A stretch of DNA of 44,374 nt from SOIA01 sp964348015. Its GTDB lineage: Bacteria; Acidobacteriota; Aminicenantia; Aminicenantales; Aminicenantaceae. Position numbers and translations under genes: made by a program. Under the pieces are notes generated by a model that had not been told where the DNA came from, made no database searches, and worked only from the letters and a program-made list of their open reading frames with translations. Position 1 is the first letter of the stretch, and every line of letters begins with the position of its first letter. The stretch covers positions 1 through 44,374 of the forward strand of contig CAYGBC010000049.1 of assembly GCA_964348015.1 (NCBI GenBank), in the 5' to 3' direction. Of the stretch, positions 1 through 7,374 are shown in pieces.

Positions 1-343
1 TCTCTTTGGCCCGGACGACTGCCAGGTGGGTTACTGAATCCATACCAAGGAATTCGGCTTCGATTTTCTTCCCGCTGGTCGTGATGACAGTGATTTTTTC
101 ATCGCGGGGTGAGATCAGAGCAGTCGTGACAATGTGTCCTTCCCTATCGATAACGACACCGGTGGCCACCTTTGTGAATCCGTTCTTAACGACGACTTTA
201 ACGACGGACGGGAAGACCTTCTTTGTGATTTCATCAATCTTGACTTCATCAATCGCCCCTGACTTCGGTGCCGCCATCAAGCTAACGGAAGACACGAATA
301 TAAAGACTGTCAGGATGCTCATGAGTTTAATTTTTTTCATCAT
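1..343 (-). CDS. HtrA/trypsin-like protein, probably inactive (partial, C-terminus outside window)
   Basis: The visible 114 residues begin with a hydrophobic signal-like segment (residues 5-24), followed by a stretch that reads like the first beta-barrel of DegP/HtrA proteases: 'VFPSVVKVVVK', 'TGVVIDREGHIVTT', then 'DSVTHLAVVRA'. In active HtrA proteins the second and third blocks end in 'TNNHVV' and 'TDIALI', supplying the catalytic His and Asp. Here these positions are Leu (TTALIS) and His (VTHLAV), so two of the three catalytic residues look lost. The Ser region and any PDZ domain lie beyond position 1. The start at 343 is set by GGAGG at 354-358. It is the last visible gene of a sigma/anti-sigma operon; the anti-sigma stop overlaps its ribosome site. 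I infer a secreted or periplasmic sensor or chaperone rather than a protease. The family call is fairly secure; inactivity rests on my hand alignment. Confidence 0.65.
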   Translation of the reverse strand, partial: MMKKIKLMSILTVFIFVSSVSLMAAPKSGAIDEVKIDEITKKVFPSVVKVVVKNGFTKVATGVVIDREGHIVTTALISPRDEKITVITTSGKKIEAEFLGMDSVTHLAVVRAKE

Positions 344-357
344 TTTGGCTGTACCTC

Positions 358-759
358 CTAGTATTTAATTGTCGAGCTCACCTCATCGGAAACCTGTTCC
401 AACAAGTATATAGTCCTCGGCTCCTGAGAAAGACTCCGGACCTCCTCCCCGTAATCCACGGCCTCGGTAATCGAAATAGTCGGCCTTGGCTGCGGGGCTT
501 CCTCTGCGCTGTATCCGGGAGACAGGCTTTTCTTGTCTAAATCCGCGATTCCCACAGGGGCTCTCTCAGGAAGAATAAAGATATTCAAGACAACGAAAAG
601 CACAAGAGCGGCACTGAACGCTCCGGCCAGTGAAAGGCTGAGGGTCCTCACTCTTGCCTTTTTCTTTTTTCGCAAAGAGAGATGTGACAGGACTCTTTGC
701 TCGAATCCGGGCGGCGCTTTAACGTCCCCCATTTTTTGTAAAAGATTGAGCTCATCCAT
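358..759 (-). CDS. Putative membrane-anchored anti-sigma factor
   Basis: This 133-residue protein has an N-terminal cytoplasmic part of about 45 residues containing 'APPGFEQRVLSHL', a pattern often seen in ECF anti-sigma proteins. A basic patch (RKKKKARVR) and one membrane helix (about residues 40-62) follow, then roughly 70 extracytoplasmic residues. It has no HxxxCxxC zinc finger, unlike the second anti-sigma in this window. The ATG at 759 is chosen over an upstream TTG because AAGGAG (768-773) sits 8 bases before it; the gene then overlaps the sigma stop by 8 bases, typical of translational coupling. It lies between the sigma factor and the HtrA-like gene. The function is inferred from position and topology; the sequence alone does not prove it. 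Confidence 0.6.
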   Translation of the reverse strand: MDELNLLQKMGDVKAPPGFEQRVLSHLSLRKKKKARVRTLSLSLAGAFSAALVLFVVLNIFILPERAPVGIADLDKKSLSPGYSAEEAPQPRPTISITEAVDYGEEVRSLSQEPRTIYLLEQVSDEVSSTIKY

Positions 760-1330
760 CTTGATACTCCTTATCAAAAGCCAAAGAATTGTCTTCGCTC
801 GAGGCTTTTTCCAATTCTTTTTTCAAATAATCCCTTCCCCGGCTGATCCTTGCCTTAATAGTCCCGAGGGGACATCTCAGGATCTGGGCAATCTCCTCCT
901 GGGAGAAGCCCTCGACATCCTTGAGGATCACAGGGATCCTGTACCGGGGATGGAGTGAACTTAACGCTGCTCTCAAATTCGTGAGCAGGCCCGAATCCTT
1001 CGGGTTGCTGGCATAGGCTTCCTTCGGAAGGTGGTTCTGGACATCATCGAGAGGAACAGCCGCAAACCTCCTCGATCTTTTCATCTCTGTTTTGGCCAGG
1101 TTCGAAGCGATAGTGTAGACCCAGGACGAAAACGGAGCCACGGGTCGGTACTTATTCGCTTTAAAATACACTCTCATGAACGTCTCCTGAGATAATTCCA
1201 CGGCTTTCTGGTAATCTCCGGTGAGCTTCCACAGGAAATTGACTATCTTGTCCTTGTATATCTTGACTATCTCTGCGAACGCCATTTCATCGCCTTTCTG
1301 GATCTGGCGCACCAGCTCTTGTTCATCCAT
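752..1330 (-). CDS. ECF-family RNA polymerase sigma factor (RpoE-like)
   Basis: The 192-residue protein has both sigma-70 parts kept by ECF factors. Region 2 runs over about residues 15-85 ('FAEIVKIYKDKIVNFLW', 'SSWVYTIASNLAK'). Region 4 follows near residues 125-180, with the helix-turn-helix 'FSQEEIAQILRCPLGTIKAR'. It would direct RNA polymerase to stress promoters and be held inactive by the membrane protein encoded next. A longer reading from ATG 1357 exists, but an ECF-type promoter (-35 at 1364-1370, -10 at 1343-1347) lies just upstream of the ATG at 1330. That makes 1330 the better start, with a leader of only a few bases and no clear Shine-Dalgarno site. The promoter resembles the one before the second ECF gene at 10831, so autoregulation is likely. 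Confidence 0.88.
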   Translation of the reverse strand: MDEQELVRQIQKGDEMAFAEIVKIYKDKIVNFLWKLTGDYQKAVELSQETFMRVYFKANKYRPVAPFSSWVYTIASNLAKTEMKRSRRFAAVPLDDVQNHLPKEAYASNPKDSGLLTNLRAALSSLHPRYRIPVILKDVEGFSQEEIAQILRCPLGTIKARISRGRDYLKKELEKASSEDNSLAFDKEYQDG

Positions 1331-1342
1331 TCTCGTTTTCTT

Positions 1343-1370
1343 TAAACCTTTACTCATTTAAAAAAGTTGC
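1343..1370 (-). promoter_or_regulatory. ECF-type promoter of the sigma gene
   Basis: On the minus strand GCAACTT (1364-1370) is followed after 16 bases by GTTTA (1343-1347). This matches the GGAACTT-N16-GTCTA site before the other ECF gene at 10789-10816 apart from one base in each box. The distance to the start codon (12 bases after the -10) is also similar (14 there). Confidence 0.5.
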
Positions 1371-1467
1371 AAATTTTGCTTAGTTTTTCCTATTTTTTTG
1401 ACTCGCAGATTCGCAATCTCTGGATATTATCAGTTTAACCGATTACCTCTGGATAGACAATCACTCG

Positions 1468-1740
1468 AAAAAAGGAGACAGGTGTTTATGCTCAGTGAAT
1501 AAGTTACACTTATATGTTATCTGTCTAAATAGAAAGTGTCATTGCGAACGACCGAAAGGAGTGTGGCAATCTCATAAGAAATAATATATATGCTGTTGCA
1601 AATGGAATGAAGCCATATCAAAGTATAAATACATTTTTTCCTCATGAGATTGCCACGCAAGCTCGCAATGACAACTCTTCTTCCTCTATAAAGAAAATAA
1701 TGCCACTGAATGGATGTGCATAAAGGTCTGTCCCCTTTTT
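1468..1740. repeat. Composite palindromic element A (inverted ends enclosing a REP pair)
   Basis: This fills the gene-free stretch between the sigma gene and the biotin-carrier stop. The left end reads GGAGACAGGTGTTTATGC (1474-1491); the right end, reversed, begins AAAAAGGGGACAG and continues with a related TTTATGC block, so the ends are imperfect inverted repeats of about 40 bp. Inside are a forward REP-like unit (1538-1573, GTCATTGCGAACG to GGCAATCTC) and a reverse unit (1646-1672). Element B at 33881-34127 has the same layout and similar ends. The right end overlaps the stop codon of the biotin-carrier gene and may serve as its terminator. No transposase is encoded, so it is non-autonomous if mobile. 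Confidence 0.7.
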
Positions 1741-2245
1741 AGTCTTTGGGGGCGAGTTCGATGATGGGATTTTCCGAATCAACAAGGTCTCCGGGAGAGG
1801 CCAATATCTTTTTGACATAACCCTCGATCGTGGATTTTATTTCGTTTTCCATTTTCATGGCTTCCACGATGGCCAGAGTCTGGTTCTTCCGGACTTCTTC
1901 ATTCTCGGAAACGTTTATCTTGATCACTTTCCCCGGCATCGGAGCTTTCACCAGGAGTTCATCTTCGGCAGATCTCTCCTCTCCTTTTCCGAAGGCCGCT
2001 TCTCCGGCCTGAGATTCCTGCACGATAAACTGCTGTCCTTCCAGGGAAAGAAATTTTTTGTCCTCATCTCTTGCCAGATAGACGAGATGGGAATGTCCTT
2101 CAATCAATATGGACAATACATTCGGCGAGACATATTGAATGTCCACCTCATACGTTTTCTCCCCGTCCGAAACAATAAAGACATCTTCTTTTTTTTCGAG
2201 AGAGAGTGTGTGCAGTTTGTCGTCTATTAAAAATTCAAATTCCAC
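1739..2245 (-). CDS. Biotin carboxyl carrier protein/subunit of an acyl-CoA carboxylase
   Basis: The C-terminal 75 residues form a biotinyl domain with the hallmark 'EAMKMENE'; Lys131 would carry biotin. The PMPG turn lies about 27 residues earlier, as usual. The N-terminal 90 residues resemble the linker region found between biotin carboxylase and the biotinyl domain in single-chain acyl-CoA carboxylase alpha subunits. This suggests that a fused alpha chain has been split here. The GTG at 2245 is chosen: GGAGG lies 11 bases upstream and the gene then begins one base after the biotin carboxylase stop. A TTG at 2263 is the alternative. It shuttles CO2 from the biotin carboxylase upstream to the carboxyltransferase encoded at 4959-6566. 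The family call is secure; methylcrotonyl-CoA as substrate is taken from the carboxyltransferase. Confidence 0.9.
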   Translation of the reverse strand: MEFEFLIDDKLHTLSLEKKEDVFIVSDGEKTYEVDIQYVSPNVLSILIEGHSHLVYLARDEDKKFLSLEGQQFIVQESQAGEAAFGKGEERSAEDELLVKAPMPGKVIKINVSENEEVRKNQTLAIVEAMKMENEIKSTIEGYVKKILASPGDLVDSENPIIELAPKD

Positions 2246-2246
2246 T

Positions 2247-3761
2247 TTATCTTTTTCCTCCAAGACGCCATTTGCCGAGTGACTGCCAGGGAGAGTGTGT
2301 TTCTCTCCGGACGTCTCCCCTGTTCACAACCGGACCCGCATGTGTTTTATCGAGGTTATCGAAGGCTGACGCGATCAAAGCCAGTTTCAGGATTTCTTCG
2401 GTTTTTTTCGTGCCTTCCCATCCGTCTAAATGTTTCTCGATAAAGCTGGTTGTGGTGTTTCCCGCCTGGAACTGGGGGTGAGCGATCACTTCCTTGAGAA
2501 AATCAATCGTTGTTTTGATCCCCAGGATGACATAATCCTCGAGAGCATGAATCATTCTCCGGCAGGCTGTTTCCCTGTCTTCCGCCCAGACGATGAGTTT
2601 AGCCAATATCGGGTCATAATAGATCGGCACGCTGCTGCCGCTGAAAATTCCGCAATCATGGCGAACTCCTGGTCCTTTCGGCTCTTTCAGGTAGAGCACC
2701 TTGCCGGAAGACGGGAGGAAATTATTCAGCGGATCCTCGGCATAGATCCGGCATTCGATGGAATGACCTCTTTGACTCAAATCTTCCTGTTGAAACGGGA
2801 GCTTCTCTCCCGAAGCGATCCGAATTTGCTGGTGGACCAGGTCCACACCGGTCGTCAACTCTGTGACAGGATGTTCCACCTGGAGGCGCGCATTGACCTC
2901 GAGAAAATAAAAGTTCTTCTGTTTATCGAGCAGGAATTCGACTGTTCCGGCGTTGTTGTAACCAGAGACCTGCATAACTTTTTTTGCTGTCTCTCCCATT
3001 CGGGAGCGAAGCTCAGGAGTTAACGCCTGCGAAGGCGTCTCCTCGACAATCTTCTGATGTCTCCGCTGGATAGAGCACTCTCTCTCATAAAGATGCACGA
3101 CATTTCCGTGGTTATCGGCCAGAACTTGAAATTCGACGTGTCTGGGCTCCTCGATATATTTTTCCAGATAAACCGACTCATCCCCAAAGGCAGACTTGGC
3201 TTCCCTCATCCCGGCTTCGAGGCCGGATTTCAGGTCTTTCAGGCTGTGGACGATCCTCATTCCCTTTCCGCCGCCGCCGGCAGAGGCTTTGATCATCACG
3301 GGGAAGCCGATCTTTTTGGCTTCCGATTCACACTCTGAGAGATCCTTCGGGATTCCTTTCATTCCCGGGATGATCGGCACTCCCGCCTTTTCCATTGTCT
3401 GCCGGGAACGGACCTTATCCCCGACAAGCTTCAAAGCTCTTGAATTGGGACCGATAAACACGATGTTTTCTTTCTCGCAGAGACGGTCAAACTCCGCGTT
3501 TTCTGCCAGAAATCCGTAGCCCGGATGGATGGCTTCGGCACCTGCCGCATGAGCTGTCCGGATGATCGCATCCATATCCAGGTAACTTTCTACGGCCGGA
3601 GCCGGGCCGATGCAGAAAGCCTCGTCCGCCATCTGTACATGGAGGCTCTCCCGGTCCGCCTCGGAATACACGGCGACAGTCGATATGCCCATCTCCTGAC
3701 AGGCTTTAATAATCCGGGCCGCGATCTCCCCTCTGTTGGCAATCAGTATCTTTTTAAACAT
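2247..3761 (-). CDS. Biotin carboxylase subunit of acyl-CoA (methylcrotonyl-CoA type) carboxylase
   Basis: At 504 residues this is a full biotin carboxylase: ATP-dependent carboxylation of biotin on the carrier protein encoded immediately downstream. It starts with the classic 'MFKKILIANRGEIAARII' and contains 'EAIHPGYGFLAENAEF', the glycine-rich ATP loop 'KASAGGGGKGMRIV' near residue 160, 'ERECSIQRRHQKIVEE', and 'EVNARLQVEHPVTE' near 290 with the catalytic Glu/Asn/Arg set. A tail of about 50 residues after the core has no recognised domain. No Shine-Dalgarno site is seen before 3761. A REP cluster (3790-4062) separates it from the hydratase gene upstream, but all four genes run the same way and probably form one functional unit. 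The family could also serve propionyl- or geranyl-CoA; the beta subunit argues for methylcrotonyl-CoA. Confidence 0.92.
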   Translation of the reverse strand: MFKKILIANRGEIAARIIKACQEMGISTVAVYSEADRESLHVQMADEAFCIGPAPAVESYLDMDAIIRTAHAAGAEAIHPGYGFLAENAEFDRLCEKENIVFIGPNSRALKLVGDKVRSRQTMEKAGVPIIPGMKGIPKDLSECESEAKKIGFPVMIKASAGGGGKGMRIVHSLKDLKSGLEAGMREAKSAFGDESVYLEKYIEEPRHVEFQVLADNHGNVVHLYERECSIQRRHQKIVEETPSQALTPELRSRMGETAKKVMQVSGYNNAGTVEFLLDKQKNFYFLEVNARLQVEHPVTELTTGVDLVHQQIRIASGEKLPFQQEDLSQRGHSIECRIYAEDPLNNFLPSSGKVLYLKEPKGPGVRHDCGIFSGSSVPIYYDPILAKLIVWAEDRETACRRMIHALEDYVILGIKTTIDFLKEVIAHPQFQAGNTTTSFIEKHLDGWEGTKKTEEILKLALIASAFDNLDKTHAGPVVNRGDVRRETHSPWQSLGKWRLGGKR

Positions 3762-3789
3762 ATCTATTTTCTTTTAGGACTTATTCCGT

Positions 3790-4062
3790 GTCATTGCGAT
3801 GAGCGGAGCGAAGAAGCAATCTCGAAGAAAAAACTGTCATTGCGAGCCTGCGCGGCAATCTCTTAAGAAAATCTAGAATGATTTCTTTCTTATGAGATTG
3901 CATCGTTATATTTCTCCTCATAACGAAAATTTATTCATATGAGATTGCCACGTCACTTCGTTCCTCGCAATGACACATGGATGAAATTGCTTCACAGGCT
4001 CGCAGTAATCCCACAATCCTTTCCATCTTTCCTACGGGATTGCCACGCAGGCTCGCAATGAC
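3790..4062. repeat. Cluster of REP-like repeats
   Basis: This occupies most of the 395-bp gap between the biotin carboxylase and hydratase genes. Clear units (GTCATTGCGAGC...GGCAATCTC and its reverse) lie at 3790-3823 and 3836-3862 (forward) and 3941-3974 and 4036-4062 (reverse), with decayed copies near 3894 and 3983. Forward copies come first and reverse copies last, so RNA from this region could fold into a long hairpin. I see no gene in the gap. Confidence 0.8.
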
Positions 4063-4156
4063 AAGGAATCATCCTTTCCTTTTCCATTTCTTTCAACAAT
4101 TATTAATCCAGCTTTTTAAACAATGATTCTTCAATTCTTCCTTGGCCTCTTGCTTA

Positions 4157-4957
4157 TCAGCTATCATCTTTCATCCATTTGGGTTTTCTTTTCTCCAGAA
4201 AAGCGGCCATGCCCTCCTGTCCTTCCGGGCTGATCCTCAGGTTGGCGATCATCTCAGCGGTGAACTTCTTGACTTCCTCGAAGTTCATGCGTGTCGTTTT
4301 GTCGATCAGCTCTTTGCAGGCCGCGATTGCTTCCGGACCAGAGGTCAGGAGAAGATCAGCCATATCCTGGACAGTCTCTTCCAGTTGATCCTGCGGAACG
4401 ACCTCGTTCACGAGCCCGATCTCGAGGGCTTTTCGGGCCGAGATCCTTTTCCCTGTCAAAAAATACTCCCGGGCTTTGCTCTCCCCGATCCGGCGCATCA
4501 CATACGGGGAGATGGCCGCAGGGACAAGCCCGATCTTGACCTCACTCAATCCAAACCTGGCTTCTTCAGAAGCCACAGAAATATCGCAGGCCGAAAGGAA
4601 TCCGTTCCCCCCGCCAATGGCTGTCCCGTTGACCATGGCAATCGTGGATTTGGGCAGGGCGTAAATCTTGTGAAGGACTTCGGCCAGCTGGAGGGATTCC
4701 TCTAAATTCTGCTCATAAGAATAAGCGATGATCTCCCGCATCCAGTTGATATCCGCACCCGCGCAGAAGGATTTCCCTTTTCCGGTCAGGATAACTACTC
4801 GAACGGATTGATCGGACTGGATCTTCTCGAATGCCTCAGCGATCTCGCCGATCATCTTAGAATCGAAAGCGTTGTGAACTTCGGGCCTGTTGAAAACAAT
4901 CCGGGCGATTTTGTCTTTTTTGGAAAAAACGATGGTTTCGTAGGCAGGTCGCGTCAT
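4157..4957 (-). CDS. Enoyl-CoA hydratase/isomerase family protein (methylglutaconyl-CoA hydratase candidate)
   Basis: A 266-residue crotonase-fold enzyme. The CoA/oxyanion-hole segments 'SFCAGADINWMRE' and 'AMVNGTAIGGGNGFLSACD' are present, followed by 'SEEARFGLSEVKIGLVPA', where the Glu of 'FGLSEVKIG' is a usual catalytic position. It would add water to an enoyl-CoA in the cytoplasm. Sitting between the carboxyltransferase and biotin carboxylase genes, it best fits 3-methylglutaconyl-CoA hydratase of leucine catabolism (LiuC/AUH role), converting the carboxylase product to HMG-CoA. The ATG at 4957 follows the carboxyltransferase TGA by one base and has AGGA about 9 bases upstream; the longer reading to 5002 would overlap the upstream gene. 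The exact substrate is inferred from context. Confidence 0.85.
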   Translation of the reverse strand: MTRPAYETIVFSKKDKIARIVFNRPEVHNAFDSKMIGEIAEAFEKIQSDQSVRVVILTGKGKSFCAGADINWMREIIAYSYEQNLEESLQLAEVLHKIYALPKSTIAMVNGTAIGGGNGFLSACDISVASEEARFGLSEVKIGLVPAAISPYVMRRIGESKAREYFLTGKRISARKALEIGLVNEVVPQDQLEETVQDMADLLLTSGPEAIAACKELIDKTTRMNFEEVKKFTAEMIANLRISPEGQEGMAAFLEKRKPKWMKDDS

Positions 4958-4958
4958 C

Positions 4959-6566
4959 TCACATCCTGAAAATCCCGACTTTATAATCTGGAATCGGTGC
5001 ATTCAAGCTCATGGATATTCCCAAGGCCAGGGCTTCGCGGGTCTCCAGAGGGTCCAGCACGCCGTCGTCCCACAGCCTGGCTGTGCTGAAATAAGGGCTG
5101 GCTTCATAATCGTATCTTTCCAGGATGGGCTTCATCATCTTTTGCTGCTCTGCTTTGGTCATTTTCTTTCCCTGTGCTTTGAGTCTCTTTATCTTCACTG
5201 TCACGAGCACGTTCGCAGCCTGCTCTCCTCCCATGACGCTGATGCGCGCGTTCGCCCACATCCAGAGGAGGCGCGGCGCATACGCCCTGCCGCACATGGC
5301 ATAATTCCCTGCCCCGTAAGAACCACCGACGATCACAGTGAATTTGGGGACATCGGCGTTGGCCACCGCATGAACCAGCTTGGCTCCATCCTTGGCAATC
5401 CCCCCATGTTCGTACTGTTTCCCCACGATAAACCCGGTAATATTCTGGAGGAAAATGATCGGAATCTTGCGCATCGAACAGAGAGTCACAAAATGAGCCC
5501 CTTTGAGGGAACTTTCGGAAAAAAGGACTCCGTTGTTGGCCAGGATTCCCACGGGATAGCCCATGATCCGGGCAAACCCGCAGATGAGAGTCTGGCCGTA
5601 CAGCTCCTTGAATTCCTGGAACCGGCTTCCGTCCACGACCCGGGCGATGACTTCTTTGATGTCAAAAGGTTTCCTCAGATCCGCAGGAACAATCCCGTAT
5701 ACCTCTTCAGGATCGTAATAGGGATCCTCGGGTTCCGCCACATCCAGCTGGAATTTGTTCGGCGGGTCCAGAGTCTCGACGATGTTTCGGGCGATCTCCA
5801 GGGCGTGATCGTCGTTTTGCGCGTAATAATCCGAGACACCGGATATCCGGCAGTGCACATCCGCACCGCCCAGATCTTCGTCTGTCACTTCTTCGCCTGT
5901 CGCCGCTTTGACCAGAGGAGGACCGCCGATGAAAATCGTTCCCTGTTTGCGGACAATCACCGTCTCATCGCTCATCGCCGGCACATACGCCCCGCCGGCT
6001 GTACAGGATCCCATGACGATCGATATCTGAGGTATTCCCAGGGCAGAAAGGCGGGCCTGGTTGTAGAATATGCGGCCGAAATACTCTTTGTCCGCAAAGG
6101 TACCTGATTGATGAGGAAGAAAAATCCCGCCTGAGTCCACAAGATAAATACAGGGCAGCCGATTGGCCAGAGCGATCTCCTGCGCCCGGATATGCTTCTT
6201 GATGGTCATCGGGTAATACGTGCCGCCTTTGACAGTCGCATCGTTGGCCACGACCAGAACCTCCCGTCCGTGGATGACTCCGATTCCCGTGATCACCCCT
6301 GCTGCCGGGGCTTCGTTGTCATACATATCATAGGCCGCCAACGGGGTAAGCTCCAGAAAAGGCGTGTTTCGGTCAAAGAGTTTGTCCAGCCTTTCTCTCA
6401 CAAGGAGTTTCTTCCGGGACTTGTGGAGGTCTCTGTATTTTTTGGGTCCCCCTTCCTGGACCTTTGCCAGCTTCTCCTTGTACTCCGCGACCACCCTCTT
6501 CATCTTTTTTACATTTTCTTTGTACTCAGGACTTTGAGTGTCGACTTTGCTCTCGATTCTATACAT
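4959..6566 (-). CDS. Methylcrotonyl-CoA carboxylase beta (carboxyltransferase) subunit
   Basis: The 535 residues match the length and sequence style of MCC beta subunits. N-terminal carboxyltransferase: 'LLVRERLDKLFDRNTPFLEL' near 55-75, 'VVANDATVKGGTYYPMT', 'LPCIYLVDSGGIFLP' and 'VMGSCTAGGAYVPAMSDE' (oxyanion glycines). C-terminal half: 'PVGILANNGVLFSESSLKGA', 'IIFLQNITGFIVGKQYE' and 'GGSYGAGNYAMCGRAY'. The phrases around ANDATVKGGTYYP and EDLGGADVHC are especially like MCC rather than propionyl-CoA carboxylase. It transfers the carboxyl group from biotin to 3-methylcrotonyl-CoA in leucine breakdown. First gene of the cluster; GGGGTAAG lies 5 bases before the ATG, and a palindrome at 6583-6603 is placed like an operator. 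Geranyl-CoA carboxylase is the main alternative. Confidence 0.92.
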   Translation of the reverse strand: MYRIESKVDTQSPEYKENVKKMKRVVAEYKEKLAKVQEGGPKKYRDLHKSRKKLLVRERLDKLFDRNTPFLELTPLAAYDMYDNEAPAAGVITGIGVIHGREVLVVANDATVKGGTYYPMTIKKHIRAQEIALANRLPCIYLVDSGGIFLPHQSGTFADKEYFGRIFYNQARLSALGIPQISIVMGSCTAGGAYVPAMSDETVIVRKQGTIFIGGPPLVKAATGEEVTDEDLGGADVHCRISGVSDYYAQNDDHALEIARNIVETLDPPNKFQLDVAEPEDPYYDPEEVYGIVPADLRKPFDIKEVIARVVDGSRFQEFKELYGQTLICGFARIMGYPVGILANNGVLFSESSLKGAHFVTLCSMRKIPIIFLQNITGFIVGKQYEHGGIAKDGAKLVHAVANADVPKFTVIVGGSYGAGNYAMCGRAYAPRLLWMWANARISVMGGEQAANVLVTVKIKRLKAQGKKMTKAEQQKMMKPILERYDYEASPYFSTARLWDDGVLDPLETREALALGISMSLNAPIPDYKVGIFRM

Positions 6567-6582
6567 GGCTCTTACCCCTATG

Positions 6583-6627
6583 TATCATGCATTATTCATG
6601 ATATAAAGTGTCAGCATATTTTATCAA
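6583..6627 (-). promoter_or_regulatory. Putative promoter and operator of the methylcrotonyl-CoA carboxylase genes
   Basis: On the minus strand TTGATA (6622-6627) and TATATC (6600-6605), 16 bases apart, form a modest promoter. The -10 overlaps a perfect inverted repeat TATCATG-N7-CATGATA (6583-6603), a classic place for a repressor. No regulator gene is adjacent. The call rests on symmetry and position only. Confidence 0.4.
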
Positions 6628-6754
6628 TATTCCAGGTTTTAGACTATTCACACAGCTTTTCCAGCCTATCACAAGATTGACTGACTTGGCTAGACATTAA
6701 AAAAGGTGAAGCGGCCACACTCCCTTCAGTCATTGGCAGTGACAAAATAAATAA

Positions 6755-6913
6755 GGTCATTGAGAATAGAGTGAAGCAATTTCAATCCTGTGTCATTGCG
6801 AGCGAAGCGTGGCAATCCCCTAGTACAAAATGTCATTGCGAACGGAGTGAAGCAATCTCTTAAGAAATATAATATTTTGTTTTAAGGGATTGCCACGCTT
6901 CGCTCGCAATGAC
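6755..6913. repeat. Cluster of REP-like repeats
   Basis: Forward units lie at 6792-6819 and 6832-6859, a reverse unit at 6886-6913, and a decayed forward copy at 6755-6783. They have the same consensus as the clusters at 1.5, 3.8 and 33.9 kb. The 6832 and 6886 units pair as a long stem. The rest of the 405-bp gap holds the carboxylase promoter and, at 6947-6970, a short hairpin; no gene is seen. Confidence 0.8.
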
Positions 6914-6946
6914 ACTTTATTGCCAATGACACTTCATTATCAAGGC

Positions 6947-6970
6947 AAAAAGGGGCCTGGCCCTTTTTTT
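6947..6970. terminator. GC hairpin with T-run after the DUF35 gene
   Basis: AAAAAGGGGCC, a single T, then GGCCC and a run of T (A-rich on the other side). It can end transcription in either direction; it lies 2 bases beyond the DUF35 stop codon. A nearly identical hairpin lies at 16958-16980. Confidence 0.6.
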
Positions 6971-6971
6971 C

Positions 6972-7364
6972 TTATTCGGGGACGAATTTGTAGCCGTAGC
7001 AGAGGATTCCGGCCTCTCCCTCTTCGTAAATCTTCCGAAATTCTATTCTGACTCTCTGGCCGATTTTCATATCCTCAAAATCACAATCCACGATCTGGCC
7101 GGTCAGCCTCACTCCGTCATCCAGCTCCGCAATCCCCACGGCAAAAGGCGCCTGGTCGACGAACTGGTGGGGAGGAACGCGGATAATCGTGTAAGTGAGA
7201 ATCTTTCCCTTTTCCGCCAGCTTCGTCTCCTCGAATTCACGGCTCTTGCACTCCGGACAGATCATTCGCAGCGGAAAGAGCACCTTGCCGCATTTCTTGC
7301 ACTTCTGGGCCTCCAGCCTGTATCTTTGAGGAATTTCCCTCCAGTATTTCGATGGTGTCGGCAT
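6972..7364 (-). CDS. DUF35 Zn-ribbon/OB-fold protein, partner of thiolase and HMG-CoA synthase
   Basis: A 130-residue protein with an N-terminal helix, a zinc ribbon (Cys22, Cys25, Cys36, Cys39: 'CKKC' and 'CPEC') and a C-terminal OB fold containing 'GKILTYTIIRVPP' and 'PFAVGIAELDDGVRL'. In archaea such a protein holds acetoacetyl-CoA thiolase and HMG-CoA synthase together in one complex that channels acetoacetyl-CoA, and it is encoded beside them, exactly the arrangement here. The ATG at 7364 is preferred because AAGGAGG sits 5-6 bases upstream; an in-frame ATG at 7388 would overlap the thiolase. It is the last gene of a three-gene operon, closed by the hairpin at 6947-6970. Complex formation in this organism is inferred from the family and gene order. 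Confidence 0.88.
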   Translation of the reverse strand: MPTPSKYWREIPQRYRLEAQKCKKCGKVLFPLRMICPECKSREFEETKLAEKGKILTYTIIRVPPHQFVDQAPFAVGIAELDDGVRLTGQIVDCDFEDMKIGQRVRIEFRKIYEEGEAGILCYGYKFVPE

Positions 7365-7374
7365 TTCTTCCTCC

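Noticed and set aside
2247..2263. TTG start of the biotin carrier gene at 2263
   Set aside because: It would place the start inside the GGAGG site and overlap the biotin carboxylase; the GTG at 2245 with GGAGG upstream is more natural.
3790..4062. Repeated GTCATTGCGAGC...CAATCTC units as a CRISPR array
   Set aside because: Units occur in both orientations, with irregular spacing, no uniform spacers and no cas genes; they fit REP-like repeats.
5142..6107. Long open frame of 321 codons on the plus strand
   Set aside because: It lies wholly inside the carboxyltransferase gene on the other strand, has no ribosome site and gives a protein without recognisable motifs; it is a shadow frame.
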